A stretch of 64,000 bases of DNA from contig JAXMKZ010000044.1 in NCBI GenBank assembly GCA_034370385.1, positions 108,562 through 172,561 on the forward strand, in the 5' to 3' direction. The position numbers and the translations under genes are program-made. Within the stretch, counting starts at the first letter, position 1, and each line of letters begins with the position of its first letter. Source of the DNA: Coriobacteriia bacterium. GTDB lineage: Bacteria; Actinomycetota; Coriobacteriia; Anaerosomatales; PHET01. Positions 47,111 through 55,220 of the stretch are shown piece after piece. Under the pieces are notes generated by a model. The model was not told where the DNA came from, ran no database searches, and worked only from the letters and a program-made list of their open reading frames with translations.

Positions 47111-48584
47111 GGCTCTGATAGTCCAGCTGCCGGCGTTGTGCATCGTGACGCTGCTGTTCGCCGCGCCCATCGCGTTCGTCGTCAGCGCGCGCGGCGCGCG
47201 TGTCGTCTCGGTGCTTACCGCAGTCCTCGAGACCGCTCTCGCGATCGCCCTTGCCGTTGCCGTGGCATCACGCGGCGAACTGCGCTACGAGATAGGGGGC
47301 TGGGGGGCGCCGCTCGGCATCGACCTGGTTGTCGACGGCATCTCGGCGGTACTCATTCTGCTCACGAGTGTCGTCGCGCTCGGCGTCACCATCTACTCGG
47401 TGGCCTACTTCGGCTCCGACGAGCGCTACCGGCTCTTCTGGCCGCTGTGGCTCTTCCTGTGGGGATCTCTCACCGCGCTGTTCTCGACGAATGACGCGTT
47501 CAACCTCTACGTGTGCCTCGAGTTGGTGAGCGTCTCGGCCGTCGCGCTCGTCTCCGTGGCCGGATCGCGCAGCGCGCTTACAGCTGCGATGCGCTATATG
47601 CTGGCTGCGGTGGGCGGTTCCTTGTTCTACCTGCTCGGCGTGGCGATGCTCTACGGTGCATTCGGCGTCTTGGATCTTGATGCGCTTTCGACTGTCGCCG
47701 GCAACAGCCCCGCGGGCTTGGTGGGCCTCGCTCTCATCGTGACCGGGCTTGTGCTCAAGACGGCGCTCGTGCCGTTGCACTTCTGGCTTCCGCCGGCTCA
47801 TGCGAACGCGCCGGCGCCCGTCAGCGCGGTCCTGTCGGCTCTGGTCGTCAAGGGCTCCTTCTACGTCCTGCTCTCGATCATCGGCGTGTTTTCGGTCTCC
47901 GGAGCGGCGGATGCACTCTCGACTGCACTCGGTGTGCTGGGAGCCGTCGCGATCGTCTGGGGGTCGGTGCATGCGTTGATGCAGTCGAGACTGAAGATGC
48001 TCGTCGCGTACTCGACGGTCGCGCAGATCGGCTATCTGTTCATACTCTTCGGAGTGACCGCTGCCTCAGGTGGCACCGCGCCGGCAGCGACGGCGATCAC
48101 AGCGGGCGTGTTCCACGCCGTGAGCCACGCTCTGGCAAAGAGCGCGATGTTCCTTGTCGCCGGGACCGTACTGGTGCGAGCGGGGCATGATCGCATCGCC
48201 GACCTCACGGGGCTCGTGCGTACCGCGCCCGCGCTCGTGCTGGCGTTCGGCGTCGCGGGGGTCTCTATGCTGGGACTGCCGCCCAGTGGCGGCTTCGTCT
48301 CCAAGTGGCTCTACGTCTCCGCCGCACTGGGCTCGACCGCTTGGTGGTGGGCCATACCGGTCCTCATCGGTGGCCTTCTTGCCGGTGCGTACGTCTTCCG
48401 TGTAGTCGGAGTCTTCATGCGGGCTCCGGTCGGGGAGGCCGTGGTGCTCCAATCTGCTCCGGCAGCTTTGACGTGGGTGCCGCTTGCACTGGCATTCGCG
48501 TCGCTGTTCGTGGGCGTCCTCGGACAGCCCGTGCTCGACCTCATCGGCCCGGCCGCCGCGTCCTTGGCGGGTGTGGGCCGATGA
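47103..48584 (+). CDS. mnhD: Mrp/Mbh antiporter subunit D (MnhD/NuoN-like)
   Basis: A proton-channel subunit of 493 residues with about 14 helices. The central antiporter core carries LVPLHFWLPPAHANAPAPVSAVLS (channel Lys and His) and SRLKMLVAYSTVAQIGY, typical of the complex I/Mrp antiporter family. It drives coupled Na+/H+ exchange with the other subunits. It overlaps both neighbours. Confidence 0.92.
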   Translation: MSEALIVQLPALCIVTLLFAAPIAFVVSARGARVVSVLTAVLETALAIALAVAVASRGELRYEIGGWGAPLGIDLVVDGISAVLILLTSVVALGVTIYSVAYFGSDERYRLFWPLWLFLWGSLTALFSTNDAFNLYVCLELVSVSAVALVSVAGSRSALTAAMRYMLAAVGGSLFYLLGVAMLYGAFGVLDLDALSTVAGNSPAGLVGLALIVTGLVLKTALVPLHFWLPPAHANAPAPVSAVLSALVVKGSFYVLLSIIGVFSVSGAADALSTALGVLGAVAIVWGSVHALMQSRLKMLVAYSTVAQIGYLFILFGVTAASGGTAPAATAITAGVFHAVSHALAKSAMFLVAGTVLVRAGHDRIADLTGLVRTAPALVLAFGVAGVSMLGLPPSGGFVSKWLYVSAALGSTAWWWAIPVLIGGLLAGAYVFRVVGVFMRAPVGEAVVLQSAPAALTWVPLALAFASLFVGVLGQPVLDLIGPAAASLAGVGR

Positions 48585-51500
48585 CATTTACTCAGTTCGC
48601 TCTTCTGACGACGGCGTTCATGCCGTTCGCTTGCGCGGCGGTCGTGTTTGCGCTGGGAGAGGCTCGCGGGCGCATCCGCGAGACGATCGCCCTGTGCGCA
48701 GCGACCGTGACCACACTCTCCGCGGTCGCGGTGGGTCTTGATGCTGCCAGCGGTGATACGCCTGCCAGAGTCGGAATCGAGCTTCTGGGTATCGGTCTTG
48801 CGCTGCGCGCGGATGCGCTCGGCGCGGTCTTCGCTGTCGTCGCAAGTGCCCTGTGGCTGGTGACGACGGTCTATGCGATCGGCTACCTGTCACATGGCCG
48901 AGACAAAGCGCGGTTCTTCGGCTTCTTCGCACTGTGCGTGGGGTCGGCGGCGGGAATCGCTTTGTCCGCGAACCTGCTCACCCTCTTCGTCTTCTACGAG
49001 GTACTGACGCTCGCAACGTACCCGCTGGTGGTTCATTCCGGCACGCCGAAGGCCATCGCCGGAGGGCGCACGTACCTGCTCTACGCGCTGGGCGGCGGCG
49101 TGCTGCTCGCGCTGGGGATCATAGGGCTCGCCACCCTTGGGGGAGTCGGCGACTTCGCGGAGGGTGGTGCTCTTTCGGCAGAGCTGATGGCGGGTCGGCG
49201 CACCGAGCTGATCGCCATCTTCGTGCTGCTCATCGCGGGCTTCGGGGTCAAGGCCGCGCTCTTCCCGGCCCATGGGTGGCTACCGGCTGCGATGGTGGCG
49301 CCGGCACCGGTGAGCGCGTTGCTCCATGCCGTCGCCGTGGTCAAGGCGGGGGTGTTCGGTATCGCGAGAGTCGTCCTACACGTCTATGGACCACAGGCGG
49401 CCGGAGTCCTCGGAGTGCTCGTGCCTCTCGCCGCGCTTGCCGCGTTCACGATGATCTTCGCATCGGTGCGCGCGTTGGCCTTCGACGACATCAAGAAGCG
49501 GCTTGCGTACTCGACCATCGGGCAGCTCTCCTACATCGTACTGGGGCTGGCGATCGGCACGCCGGTCGCCGTGGCGGCTGCAGTCGCACACATCGCGCAC
49601 CACGCGGTCATGAAGATCACGATGTTCTTCACGGCCGGAGTGCTCGCTGAGGAGCTTGGCGTCTCACGTGTGAGCCAGATGAATGGTGTGGGGCGCCGCA
49701 TGCCCTTCACCATGGTCGCATTCTCACTGGCTGCGCTGGGCATCATCGGAGTGGCGCCCATCTCCGGCTTCGTCACCAAGTGGGGGCTGGGATCGGGGGC
49801 GCTCGACGCCGGTCAACTGTGGCCGCTCGTTGTTCTGGGGCTGAGCAGCGTACTCAACGCGGCCTACCTGATGCCGATGATCGGCAAGGCGTGGTTCGGG
49901 GCGACGGAGCGCGAATGGCCCGAGCCGAAGCGGGCAGCCTTCGGGGTGCGCGAAGCCGATGCGCGCATGGTGTGGCCGCTCGGACTCACCGCACTCGCCG
50001 GAGTTGCGTTCGGCGTGGCCGCCGGTGCACCGTGGACGCCCTCCGCGTGGTCGGCGGCAGTGGCCGGTATCGTCCCAACGGCACTTCGGCCCTGGGATCC
50101 GGCGGCCTTCGGGCTGGACGGCGCCGGAGTCGCGTTCCTCGTGCTGGCATCGATCGGGTGGCTCGCAGCGGCCGTGAGCACCTGGCGGGCCCCGCGCTCG
50201 CATCCCCTGCGCTTCAGGACGCTCCTGACGCTGTCGGCCTTCGCATCGCTGCTGCTCGCCTTTGCGCGTGACCCCGCCGCGTTCTATGCGTGCTTTGGCG
50301 TGATGGCGCTGTCCGCTTACGGCCTGATCGTCGATGACGGGACGCCGCGTGCGAGCGCCGCAGGCAAGGCGTATCTCGCGCTCACGGTGGTGGGGGAGGC
50401 TTTGTTGCTCACCGGCCTGCTCGTGGGCGCTGCGGGCGAGGGACCGTTTGCCTACAACCTCCTCGTGTCACCGTGGTTCATGGCAGGCACGCTCTCGATT
50501 CTCGCCTCGTTCGGCCTGAAGGTGTCGATGCTCGGGCTGGGTGGATGGATGCCCGGTGCGTATCGGGCGGCGACGAGGGGATCGGGTGCTGCCTTGGCCG
50601 GCGTCGTCTCGACGGCAGGAGTGCTGGGGCTCGTGCGCTTCATGCCGGGTGGCGTGATCGATCTGGCCGAGTGGGGGCTCGCGCTTGTCATATTCGGCCT
50701 TGCGAGTGCCTTCTACGGAGTCGTGTGCGGAATCTTCCAGCGCCATGCGCGCCACGTGCTCGCTTACTCGAGCGTGAGCCAGTTCGGGCTCATGTGGGTG
50801 GGTGTGGGGGCCGGACTCATGAAGGCGGAACTTTGGCCGGCGGCCGTGGCGGCCGTGGCCGTGTATCTTCTCCACCACGGTCTCGCCAAGGCTGCGCTCT
50901 TCGCGGGCGATGACGTCGCGGCCGCAGGCGCCCGCCCGCGTGCGGTCGTCGTGGCGTTGGCACTTCCGGCACTCTCGTTGGCCGGACTGCCGTTCACGAG
51001 CGGAGCCGTGGCGAAGATGGCGCTCAAGGCGGTCGCGGGCAAGACGCCCGATGCGGTCGCTCACGCGCTCGAGCTCCTGCTTCCGCTTGCGGCCGTGGGG
51101 ACGACGCTTTTGATGGTGCGCTTCCTCGCACTGGTATACCTGCGGACTGGATCGCGCACCGAGACCGAGACGGACTCGGTACCGCGTGGGCGGTCGATAG
51201 CGTTCGGGCTGCTGTTCGCGTTCGTCGTCGGTTGGGTGTGGTTGGTGGACGCTGAGGTTGTGCGCTCGGCGGCCTTGAAGTCACTCGACAGCCACTACCT
51301 GTGGGCTCTCACGTGGCCCGTAGTGCTCGGGACGGCCCTGGGCGCGGTCACGTGGGTGCTGCGCGAGCGCATCCCCGCGCGCTGGTCGCTGCGCCTGCCA
51401 CCCGGAGATGTCTGGGCACCTCTGCTCGCTCTGTACGAACGACGGTGGGAAGCGTACCAGTCGTCGCTGGAAGCCCAGGAGCAGAAGGTGCCGGTCGAGC

Positions 51501-51643
51501 CGGCATGGCGTGCGGTGACGCGTCAGCGCGTCGTAGCAGTCGCGGGCGGCCTGACGCGCGCCGAGGCTTGGCTCCTCACATGGGCTATCGCAGGGACGGC
51601 GCTCGGCGTCTTCGGCGTTCTGGCATTACTGCTGGTTCGGTAG
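48581..51643 (+). CDS. 1020-aa double antiporter-like subunit (two NuoL/MnhD-type modules)
   Basis: A very large membrane protein. Residues about 1-520 form a full NuoL/MnhA-type antiporter domain (FPAHGWLPAAMVAPAPVSALLH, KKRLAYSTIGQLSY). Residues about 540-890 repeat the fold in divergent form (GLKVSMLGLGGWMPGAYRAA, RHVLAYSSVSQFGLM). In the second copy HxWLP is GGWMP, while the Lys is kept. Further helices and a short cytoplasmic tail end the protein. Usual MnhA is about 750-800 residues (NuoL plus the C-terminal pieces); here those pieces are separate genes and a second antiporter domain is fused instead. A GTG/ATG start at 48581 overlaps mnhD. No hydrogenase or dehydrogenase arm follows. 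Confidence 0.85.
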   Translation: MTFTQFALLTTAFMPFACAAVVFALGEARGRIRETIALCAATVTTLSAVAVGLDAASGDTPARVGIELLGIGLALRADALGAVFAVVASALWLVTTVYAIGYLSHGRDKARFFGFFALCVGSAAGIALSANLLTLFVFYEVLTLATYPLVVHSGTPKAIAGGRTYLLYALGGGVLLALGIIGLATLGGVGDFAEGGALSAELMAGRRTELIAIFVLLIAGFGVKAALFPAHGWLPAAMVAPAPVSALLHAVAVVKAGVFGIARVVLHVYGPQAAGVLGVLVPLAALAAFTMIFASVRALAFDDIKKRLAYSTIGQLSYIVLGLAIGTPVAVAAAVAHIAHHAVMKITMFFTAGVLAEELGVSRVSQMNGVGRRMPFTMVAFSLAALGIIGVAPISGFVTKWGLGSGALDAGQLWPLVVLGLSSVLNAAYLMPMIGKAWFGATEREWPEPKRAAFGVREADARMVWPLGLTALAGVAFGVAAGAPWTPSAWSAAVAGIVPTALRPWDPAAFGLDGAGVAFLVLASIGWLAAAVSTWRAPRSHPLRFRTLLTLSAFASLLLAFARDPAAFYACFGVMALSAYGLIVDDGTPRASAAGKAYLALTVVGEALLLTGLLVGAAGEGPFAYNLLVSPWFMAGTLSILASFGLKVSMLGLGGWMPGAYRAATRGSGAALAGVVSTAGVLGLVRFMPGGVIDLAEWGLALVIFGLASAFYGVVCGIFQRHARHVLAYSSVSQFGLMWVGVGAGLMKAELWPAAVAAVAVYLLHHGLAKAALFAGDDVAAAGARPRAVVVALALPALSLAGLPFTSGAVAKMALKAVAGKTPDAVAHALELLLPLAAVGTTLLMVRFLALVYLRTGSRTETETDSVPRGRSIAFGLLFAFVVGWVWLVDAEVVRSAALKSLDSHYLWALTWPVVLGTALGAVTWVLRERIPARWSLRLPPGDVWAPLLALYERRWEAYQSSLEAQEQKVPVEPAWRAVTRQRVVAVAGGLTRAEAWLLTWAIAGTALGVFGVLALLLVR

Positions 51644-51646
51644 GAC

Positions 51647-51675
51647 GTGACACCTCGCGGCGGTGCAGGTATACT
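51647..51675 (+). promoter_or_regulatory. Promoter of the infC-rpmI-rplT operon
   Basis: GTGACA (51647-51652) and TATACT (51670-51675) with a 17-base spacer, the best-matched promoter in the window. It starts three bases after the antiporter stop. Confidence 0.7.
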
Positions 51676-51681
51676 CCCCGA

Positions 51682-51895
51682 ACCAATCGAATATCGCCTA
51701 CAAGCGGGACCCCGTCCGATGAGGACGAGAATGGTCCCCACCCGAGCGGCGCCGAACTTAGGGCAGCTGCCAGGTCGATGAGATGCGAGCCTGAGGCCCC
51801 CGTGGGTCCGCAGTGCGCGTGACACTCCCGTCGGCCTTCGCCGTGCGGGAGTTCTTTGTTTTGCAGGAAGAGGAGCCGCCCGTAGGTGCGGCTCC
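51682..51895 (+). promoter_or_regulatory. infC leader RNA with attenuator hairpin
   Basis: The leader, over 200 bases, holds a nested hairpin at 51706-51738 (GGGACC with GGTCCC around CGTCC/GGACG). A strong intrinsic terminator follows at 51824-51863 (ACTCCCG ... CGGGAGT, then TCTTTGTTTT). A last hairpin at 51872-51895 (GGAGCCGC/GCGGCTCC) sits just before infC. Similar leaders upstream of infC-rpmI-rplT are known to be bound by L20 in Firmicutes. Control by L20 or another signal here is inference. Confidence 0.7.
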
Positions 51896-51918
51896 GTGAG
51901 CACGGAGGTGAGCTGCCT

Positions 51919-52500
51919 ATCAGCAGCACGGAGTACAGGCTCAACGACCGCATTCGCGCGTCGAAGTGCCGGCTCATCGGATTTGACGGAAGCCAGCTCG
52001 GCATCTTCGCCATGAGCGATGCGCTGCGCATAGCGGACGAGCAGGGATTCGATCTCGTTGAGATCGCCCCGACTGCGGACCCGCCCGTCTGCAAGATCAT
52101 GGACTTCGGCAAGTTCAAGTACGAGCAGTCGATGAAAGAGAAGGCCGCTCGTAAGAACCAGTCGAAGATCGAGCTCAAGGAAATGAAGTTCCGCCCGAAG
52201 GTCGACAAGCACGACTACGAGACCAAGAAGAAGCACATCCTTCGCTTTCTCGACGCGGGTGCCAAGGTGAAGGTCACGATCATGTTCCGCGGTCGTGAGA
52301 TGGCCCACCCGGAACTCGGTTTGAATATCCTCGAGAAGCTCGCCGGCGAGTTGCAGGATCTGGCGATCATCGAGACGCAGCCCAAGCTTGAGGGCCGCAA
52401 CATGCATATGCTGCTCGCTCCTTTGAAGAAGAAGGAGATCAAGGAGCAGCCGATCGAAGACGAGAGCGCCGCCGAAGAGCCGGCGGACGAGAGCAGCTAG
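51919..52500 (+). CDS. infC: Translation initiation factor IF-3
   Basis: Binds the 30S subunit and checks the start codon. The core ISSTEYRLNDRIRASKCRLIG ... PPVCKIMDFGKFKYE and the C domain (VTIMFRGREMAHPELG) are complete, with an acidic tail. The likely start is non-canonical: GGAGGTGA (51904-51911) is followed by CTG at 51913 and ATC at 51919, and no ATG/GTG lies at a usable distance. The in-frame GTG at 51886 sits in the hairpin loop/stem of the leader. IF-3 is known to autoregulate through a rare start codon in other bacteria. ATC at 51919 is my choice; CTG is possible. Confidence 0.93.
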   Translation: MSSTEYRLNDRIRASKCRLIGFDGSQLGIFAMSDALRIADEQGFDLVEIAPTADPPVCKIMDFGKFKYEQSMKEKAARKNQSKIELKEMKFRPKVDKHDYETKKKHILRFLDAGAKVKVTIMFRGREMAHPELGLNILEKLAGELQDLAIIETQPKLEGRNMHMLLAPLKKKEIKEQPIEDESAAEEPADESS

Positions 52501-52515
52501 GGAGGAACGGCAGAT

Positions 52516-52713
52516 ATGCCCAAGCAGAAGACGCACAAGTCGACCGCCAAGCGGTTCCGTGTGACCGGCACCGGCAAGGTCATGCGAGGAAAGGCGTTCA
52601 AGAGCCACATCCTCGAGCACAAGAGCCCCAAGCGTAAGCGCGGGTTCCGCCAGGAGACCGAAGTCGCAGCCTGCGACGCACGTGTCATCAAGAAGAACCT
52701 CGGCCTCGGCTAG
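52516..52713 (+). CDS. rpmI: Ribosomal protein bL35
   Basis: A 65-residue basic ribosomal protein. [20 protein letters not shown] and the [16 protein letters not shown] segment are diagnostic. GGGAGGA precedes the ATG. It lies between infC and rplT in the conserved order. Confidence 0.97.
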   Translation: MPKQKTHKSTAKRFRVTGTGKVMRGKAFKSHILEHKSPKRKRGFRQETEVAACDARVIKKNLGLG

Positions 52714-52761
52714 CCCGAAACGGCCGTCTACCCTCGACGCCAAAGCAAGGAGTGATCAGTT

Positions 52762-53118
52762 ATGCCTCGCGTGAAGCGCGCAGTGGGCGCGAAGAAGAAG
52801 CGCCGCACCGTACTTACCAAGGCCAAGGGCTACTACGGTGCGAAAAGCCGTAGCTACCGTGCCGCCAAGGAGCAGGTCCAGCACTCTCTCCAGTACGTCT
52901 ACCGTGACCGCCGCAACAAGAAGCGTGAGATCCGCCGCCTGTGGATCACCCGCATCAACGCCGCGGCTCGTCTCAACGGGCTGTCGTACTCGGTGTTCAT
53001 GAACGGCCTGAAGAAGGCCGGCATCACCCTCGACCGCAAGGTGCTCTCGGACATGGCCGTCAACGACGCCGCATCGTTCGCAAAGCTCACTGAGATGGTG
53101 AAGAACCAGGCCGCGTAG
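52762..53118 (+). CDS. rplT: Ribosomal protein bL20
   Basis: A 118-residue 23S rRNA-binding protein ([51 protein letters not shown]). AGGAGTGAT precedes the ATG. L20 represses its own operon in several bacteria and is the obvious candidate to act on the leader upstream of infC. It ends just before a perfect palindrome. Confidence 0.97.
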   Translation: MPRVKRAVGAKKKRRTVLTKAKGYYGAKSRSYRAAKEQVQHSLQYVYRDRRNKKREIRRLWITRINAAARLNGLSYSVFMNGLKKAGITLDRKVLSDMAVNDAASFAKLTEMVKNQAA

Positions 53119-53160
53119 GGACTCCCCGCGCGTAGCTTACGGCGTGACAGGATCTACCCA

Positions 53161-53190
53161 CGAAGGGCCCCGCCGCGGCGGGGCCCTTCG
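53161..53190 (+). terminator. Bidirectional terminator-like 30-bp perfect palindrome
   Basis: CGAAGGGCCCCGCCG is followed directly by its exact reverse complement (53161-53190). It lies between the converging rplT and lipoprotein genes. There is no T-run on either side, so it probably acts as a Rho-assisted or very strong GC hairpin for both. Confidence 0.7.
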
Positions 53191-53214
53191 GTTCGTCCGG
53201 TGAGTTGCAGCCGA

Positions 53215-53754
53215 TCACGGGGCGAGCAGTACGCCCAGCGTGCCGTCGGTCCCGCCCTGTGAGTGGCAACCCTCGCACGGCTCTGTGCCGACGCCTTCCT
53301 CTACGACCGGGTCGCCCTCGGCGGACCACTCGCCCCAGTACCAACCGTCGGCGGTCTTTTCCATGGCGGCGAGCTGGATCACCTCGCCGCCGGCGAGGAT
53401 CTCCTTGACGATGATGCTGCGCTCGGGCCACGTGTGACCGCCCGATGCGGAGCTTGCCGCGGCTTTGAAGTAGCCGTCTTCGGCAGCCGGATCGAGGAAG
53501 ATGCGCACCTGCTCGCCGTGCGGCCCCTTCGCGGGGGCGGGCTCGGCGAAGTCGGGTGCAGGCTTCCACGACTCGTAGCTTTCGATGCGAGAGTACAGGT
53601 CGGCGGGCAGGGACTGGCCCGTCTCCGGCGGTTCGGCCTCAGCTGGAGCGACCGGCAGCGGCGCGGCCGGTTCTTGTTCGGGGGCGCAGCCGCCGACGCT
53701 CAGGGCAAGCAGGAGGGCGATGAAGACGGACGCGAGGGCGATGGGGCGGTTCAT
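53215..53754 (-). CDS. Lipoprotein with CxxCH haem motif (cytochrome P460-like)
   Basis: A 179-residue secreted lipoprotein: hydrophobic signal and lipobox LSVGGC (Cys about 23), a Pro/Glu/Ala-rich linker, then a compact domain with WPERSIIVKEI, WYWGEWSAEGD and a single haem-c motif CEGCHSQG near the C terminus. The layout matches cytochrome P460/c'-beta-type proteins, which bind haem c outside the membrane. The electron partner is unknown; it is monocistronic and ends at the shared palindrome. Confidence 0.8.
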   Translation of the reverse strand: MNRPIALASVFIALLLALSVGGCAPEQEPAAPLPVAPAEAEPPETGQSLPADLYSRIESYESWKPAPDFAEPAPAKGPHGEQVRIFLDPAAEDGYFKAAASSASGGHTWPERSIIVKEILAGGEVIQLAAMEKTADGWYWGEWSAEGDPVVEEGVGTEPCEGCHSQGGTDGTLGVLLAP

Positions 53755-53970
53755 GGGTCCTCCTCGGCTGTGCAGTCATTGAAGAGCTCATACCCCACTC
53801 GTGGTGCCGCATAGGCAGTCGCACGGCGTCGCCGGAGCGCGGCCCGGCATTTTGACATTCGAAAGAAAGCGGAAAGCGTCGTCGGCTAGCTTGAATCCGG
53901 CCGGGCATCCGCACGGCAGCGGGTATGCGCGTCTCCCCTCGACGTGCGTCTTTGAGAGGAGGACGTCATC

Positions 53971-54456
53971 ATGCTCAGAAAGGTCATCGTGACCGCGGTG
54001 GGTGCAGTGCTGGCCCTGTCGGTCGGCGCGGCGAGCGCGTACTTCACGGCTCAGGTGCAGGTTCCCGATTCAGTGATACGGGCGGGGACGGTTGCGATCT
54101 CGACCGAGCCGACGGTCGCGCCACTGTCCATCGACGCGCTCGCGCCAGGAGCGGTGGTCGCACGGGATGTGTCGGTCATCAACGATGGTTCACTTCCGGT
54201 GGATGTCGTCGTCACTGCATCGAAGAAGGCCGGCATAACGGATTTCTACGAGGCGTTGACGTGCCGGGCGACCTGCGGAGAGACCGAGCTGTACCGGGGC
54301 CCGCTGTCGAGCATGCGCACGGCACCGGTGCGGCTCGCTCCGGCCGCTCGAGGTCAGGTGCGCTTCGAGGTGGGGCTGCCAGCTGAAGCCCCGAACACGT
54401 TGGCTAACGACTACGTGCGGCTGTCGCTCTACGTCGATGCCGAGCAGGTCCACTGA
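53971..54456 (+). CDS. SipW-dependent secreted protein (TasA/camelysin-like)
   Basis: A 161-residue exported protein. The N-terminal signal ends GAASAYFTAQ, the ASAYFT pattern seen in substrates of SipW-type peptidases. VIRAGTVAIST and beta-rich segments with SVINDGSLPVDVVVTA follow; a pair of Cys (TCRATC) may form a disulfide. GAGGAGG precedes the ATG. The gene overlaps the following SipW-type peptidase by one base, so the pair is a secretion cassette. The 216-base gap before it holds a TTGACA at 53856 but no clear -10. Confidence 0.78.
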   Translation: MLRKVIVTAVGAVLALSVGAASAYFTAQVQVPDSVIRAGTVAISTEPTVAPLSIDALAPGAVVARDVSVINDGSLPVDVVVTASKKAGITDFYEALTCRATCGETELYRGPLSSMRTAPVRLAPAARGQVRFEVGLPAEAPNTLANDYVRLSLYVDAEQVH

Positions 54457-54881
54457 TGCTTGAGCGGTTGAATCAGGCTTTGCCCATGGTCGTCGCCTAC
54501 ATCCTGGTCGCTGTCCTGGTCGTCGTCGGTTCGCGGGAGTACATCCCGGTCGCCGTCACGGGCGGGTCCATGCGTCCTGCGCTCGCACACGGAGACCTGG
54601 TGATCTTCAGGCGTGGGGCCGGTGTGCGGCAGGGAGACATCGTCCTTGCCGTCTCACCGGGCCACGGCCCGGTCGTTCACCGCGTGGACCGCGTGATGCC
54701 TGACGAGGGGGTTCGGTTGCGTGGAGACGCCAATCCCGTCGTGGATGCATCCGCAACCCCGCGCACGTGCGTCCGCGGTCGAGCCGTGCTGGTTGTGCCC
54801 GTCGGAAGCACGCTTGAGCGCTGGCGGGGCGACGGCGATAGCGCTACAATCTCGGCTCAATCGAATAGTGCAAGGCGATGA
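54456..54881 (+). CDS. SipW-type (ER-type) signal peptidase I
   Basis: A 141-residue membrane signal peptidase. One N-terminal helix (residues 10-26) precedes the catalytic Ser in TGGSMRPALAHGDLV. The second catalytic position is His (GPVVHRVDRV) instead of the Lys of standard bacterial LepB, which marks the ER/SipW branch. RGDANPVVD is the conserved box E region. It should process the preceding protein. Its last 40 bases contain the TACAAT -10 of the downstream T-box leader. Confidence 0.88.
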   Translation: MLERLNQALPMVVAYILVAVLVVVGSREYIPVAVTGGSMRPALAHGDLVIFRRGAGVRQGDIVLAVSPGHGPVVHRVDRVMPDEGVRLRGDANPVVDASATPRTCVRGRAVLVVPVGSTLERWRGDGDSATISAQSNSARR

Positions 54882-55212
54882 CGGAGAAGACGGTGGGCGG
54901 AAGGATCGTCGGCCCAGGGAGGAGTCTCGAGACTGAGAGGGCTCCACGACGACGGCACCACCGGTTCACTCCATCAGCCGCGACCTGAAAGCACCGATCG
55001 TGAACGGTGCCACGTAGGGGAGCCGGATCCTCCGATACCGGGACGGGTGAGGTGCGAGCTTCACCAAGGCATACGCCATGGCGTAGCCGGAACAAGAGGG
55101 CCCGCAGGTTCGGGGCCAACCGAGGTGGTACCGCGGGAGCCGCTGCTCCCGTCCTTGGGGCGAGATGCCTCTCGGGCGGGGTGGCGGCTCCTTTCAGTCT
55201 CGATGGGAAGGA
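54845..55212 (+). promoter_or_regulatory. T-box riboswitch controlling pheS-pheT (Phe, UUC specifier)
   Basis: TACAAT (54845-54850) is the -10, within sipW. Stem I closes through GATG/GGAG with CTCC/ATC (54877-54886 with 54969-54975) and CGGTGG/CCACCG (54891-54896 with 54958-54963). The internal loop GTTCA holds the specifier TTC at 54965-54967. Stem III is GCACCG/CGGTGC (54991-55010). The T-box AGGTGGTACCGCG is at 55123-55135, with bulge TGGTACC for the tRNA NCCA end, and the antiterminator helix closes with CGTCC near 55150. TCCTTTC (55189-55195) can pair with the pheS ribosome site (55206-55212), so translational control is possible. Confidence 0.9.
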
Positions 55213-55220
55213 CCGCGAGT

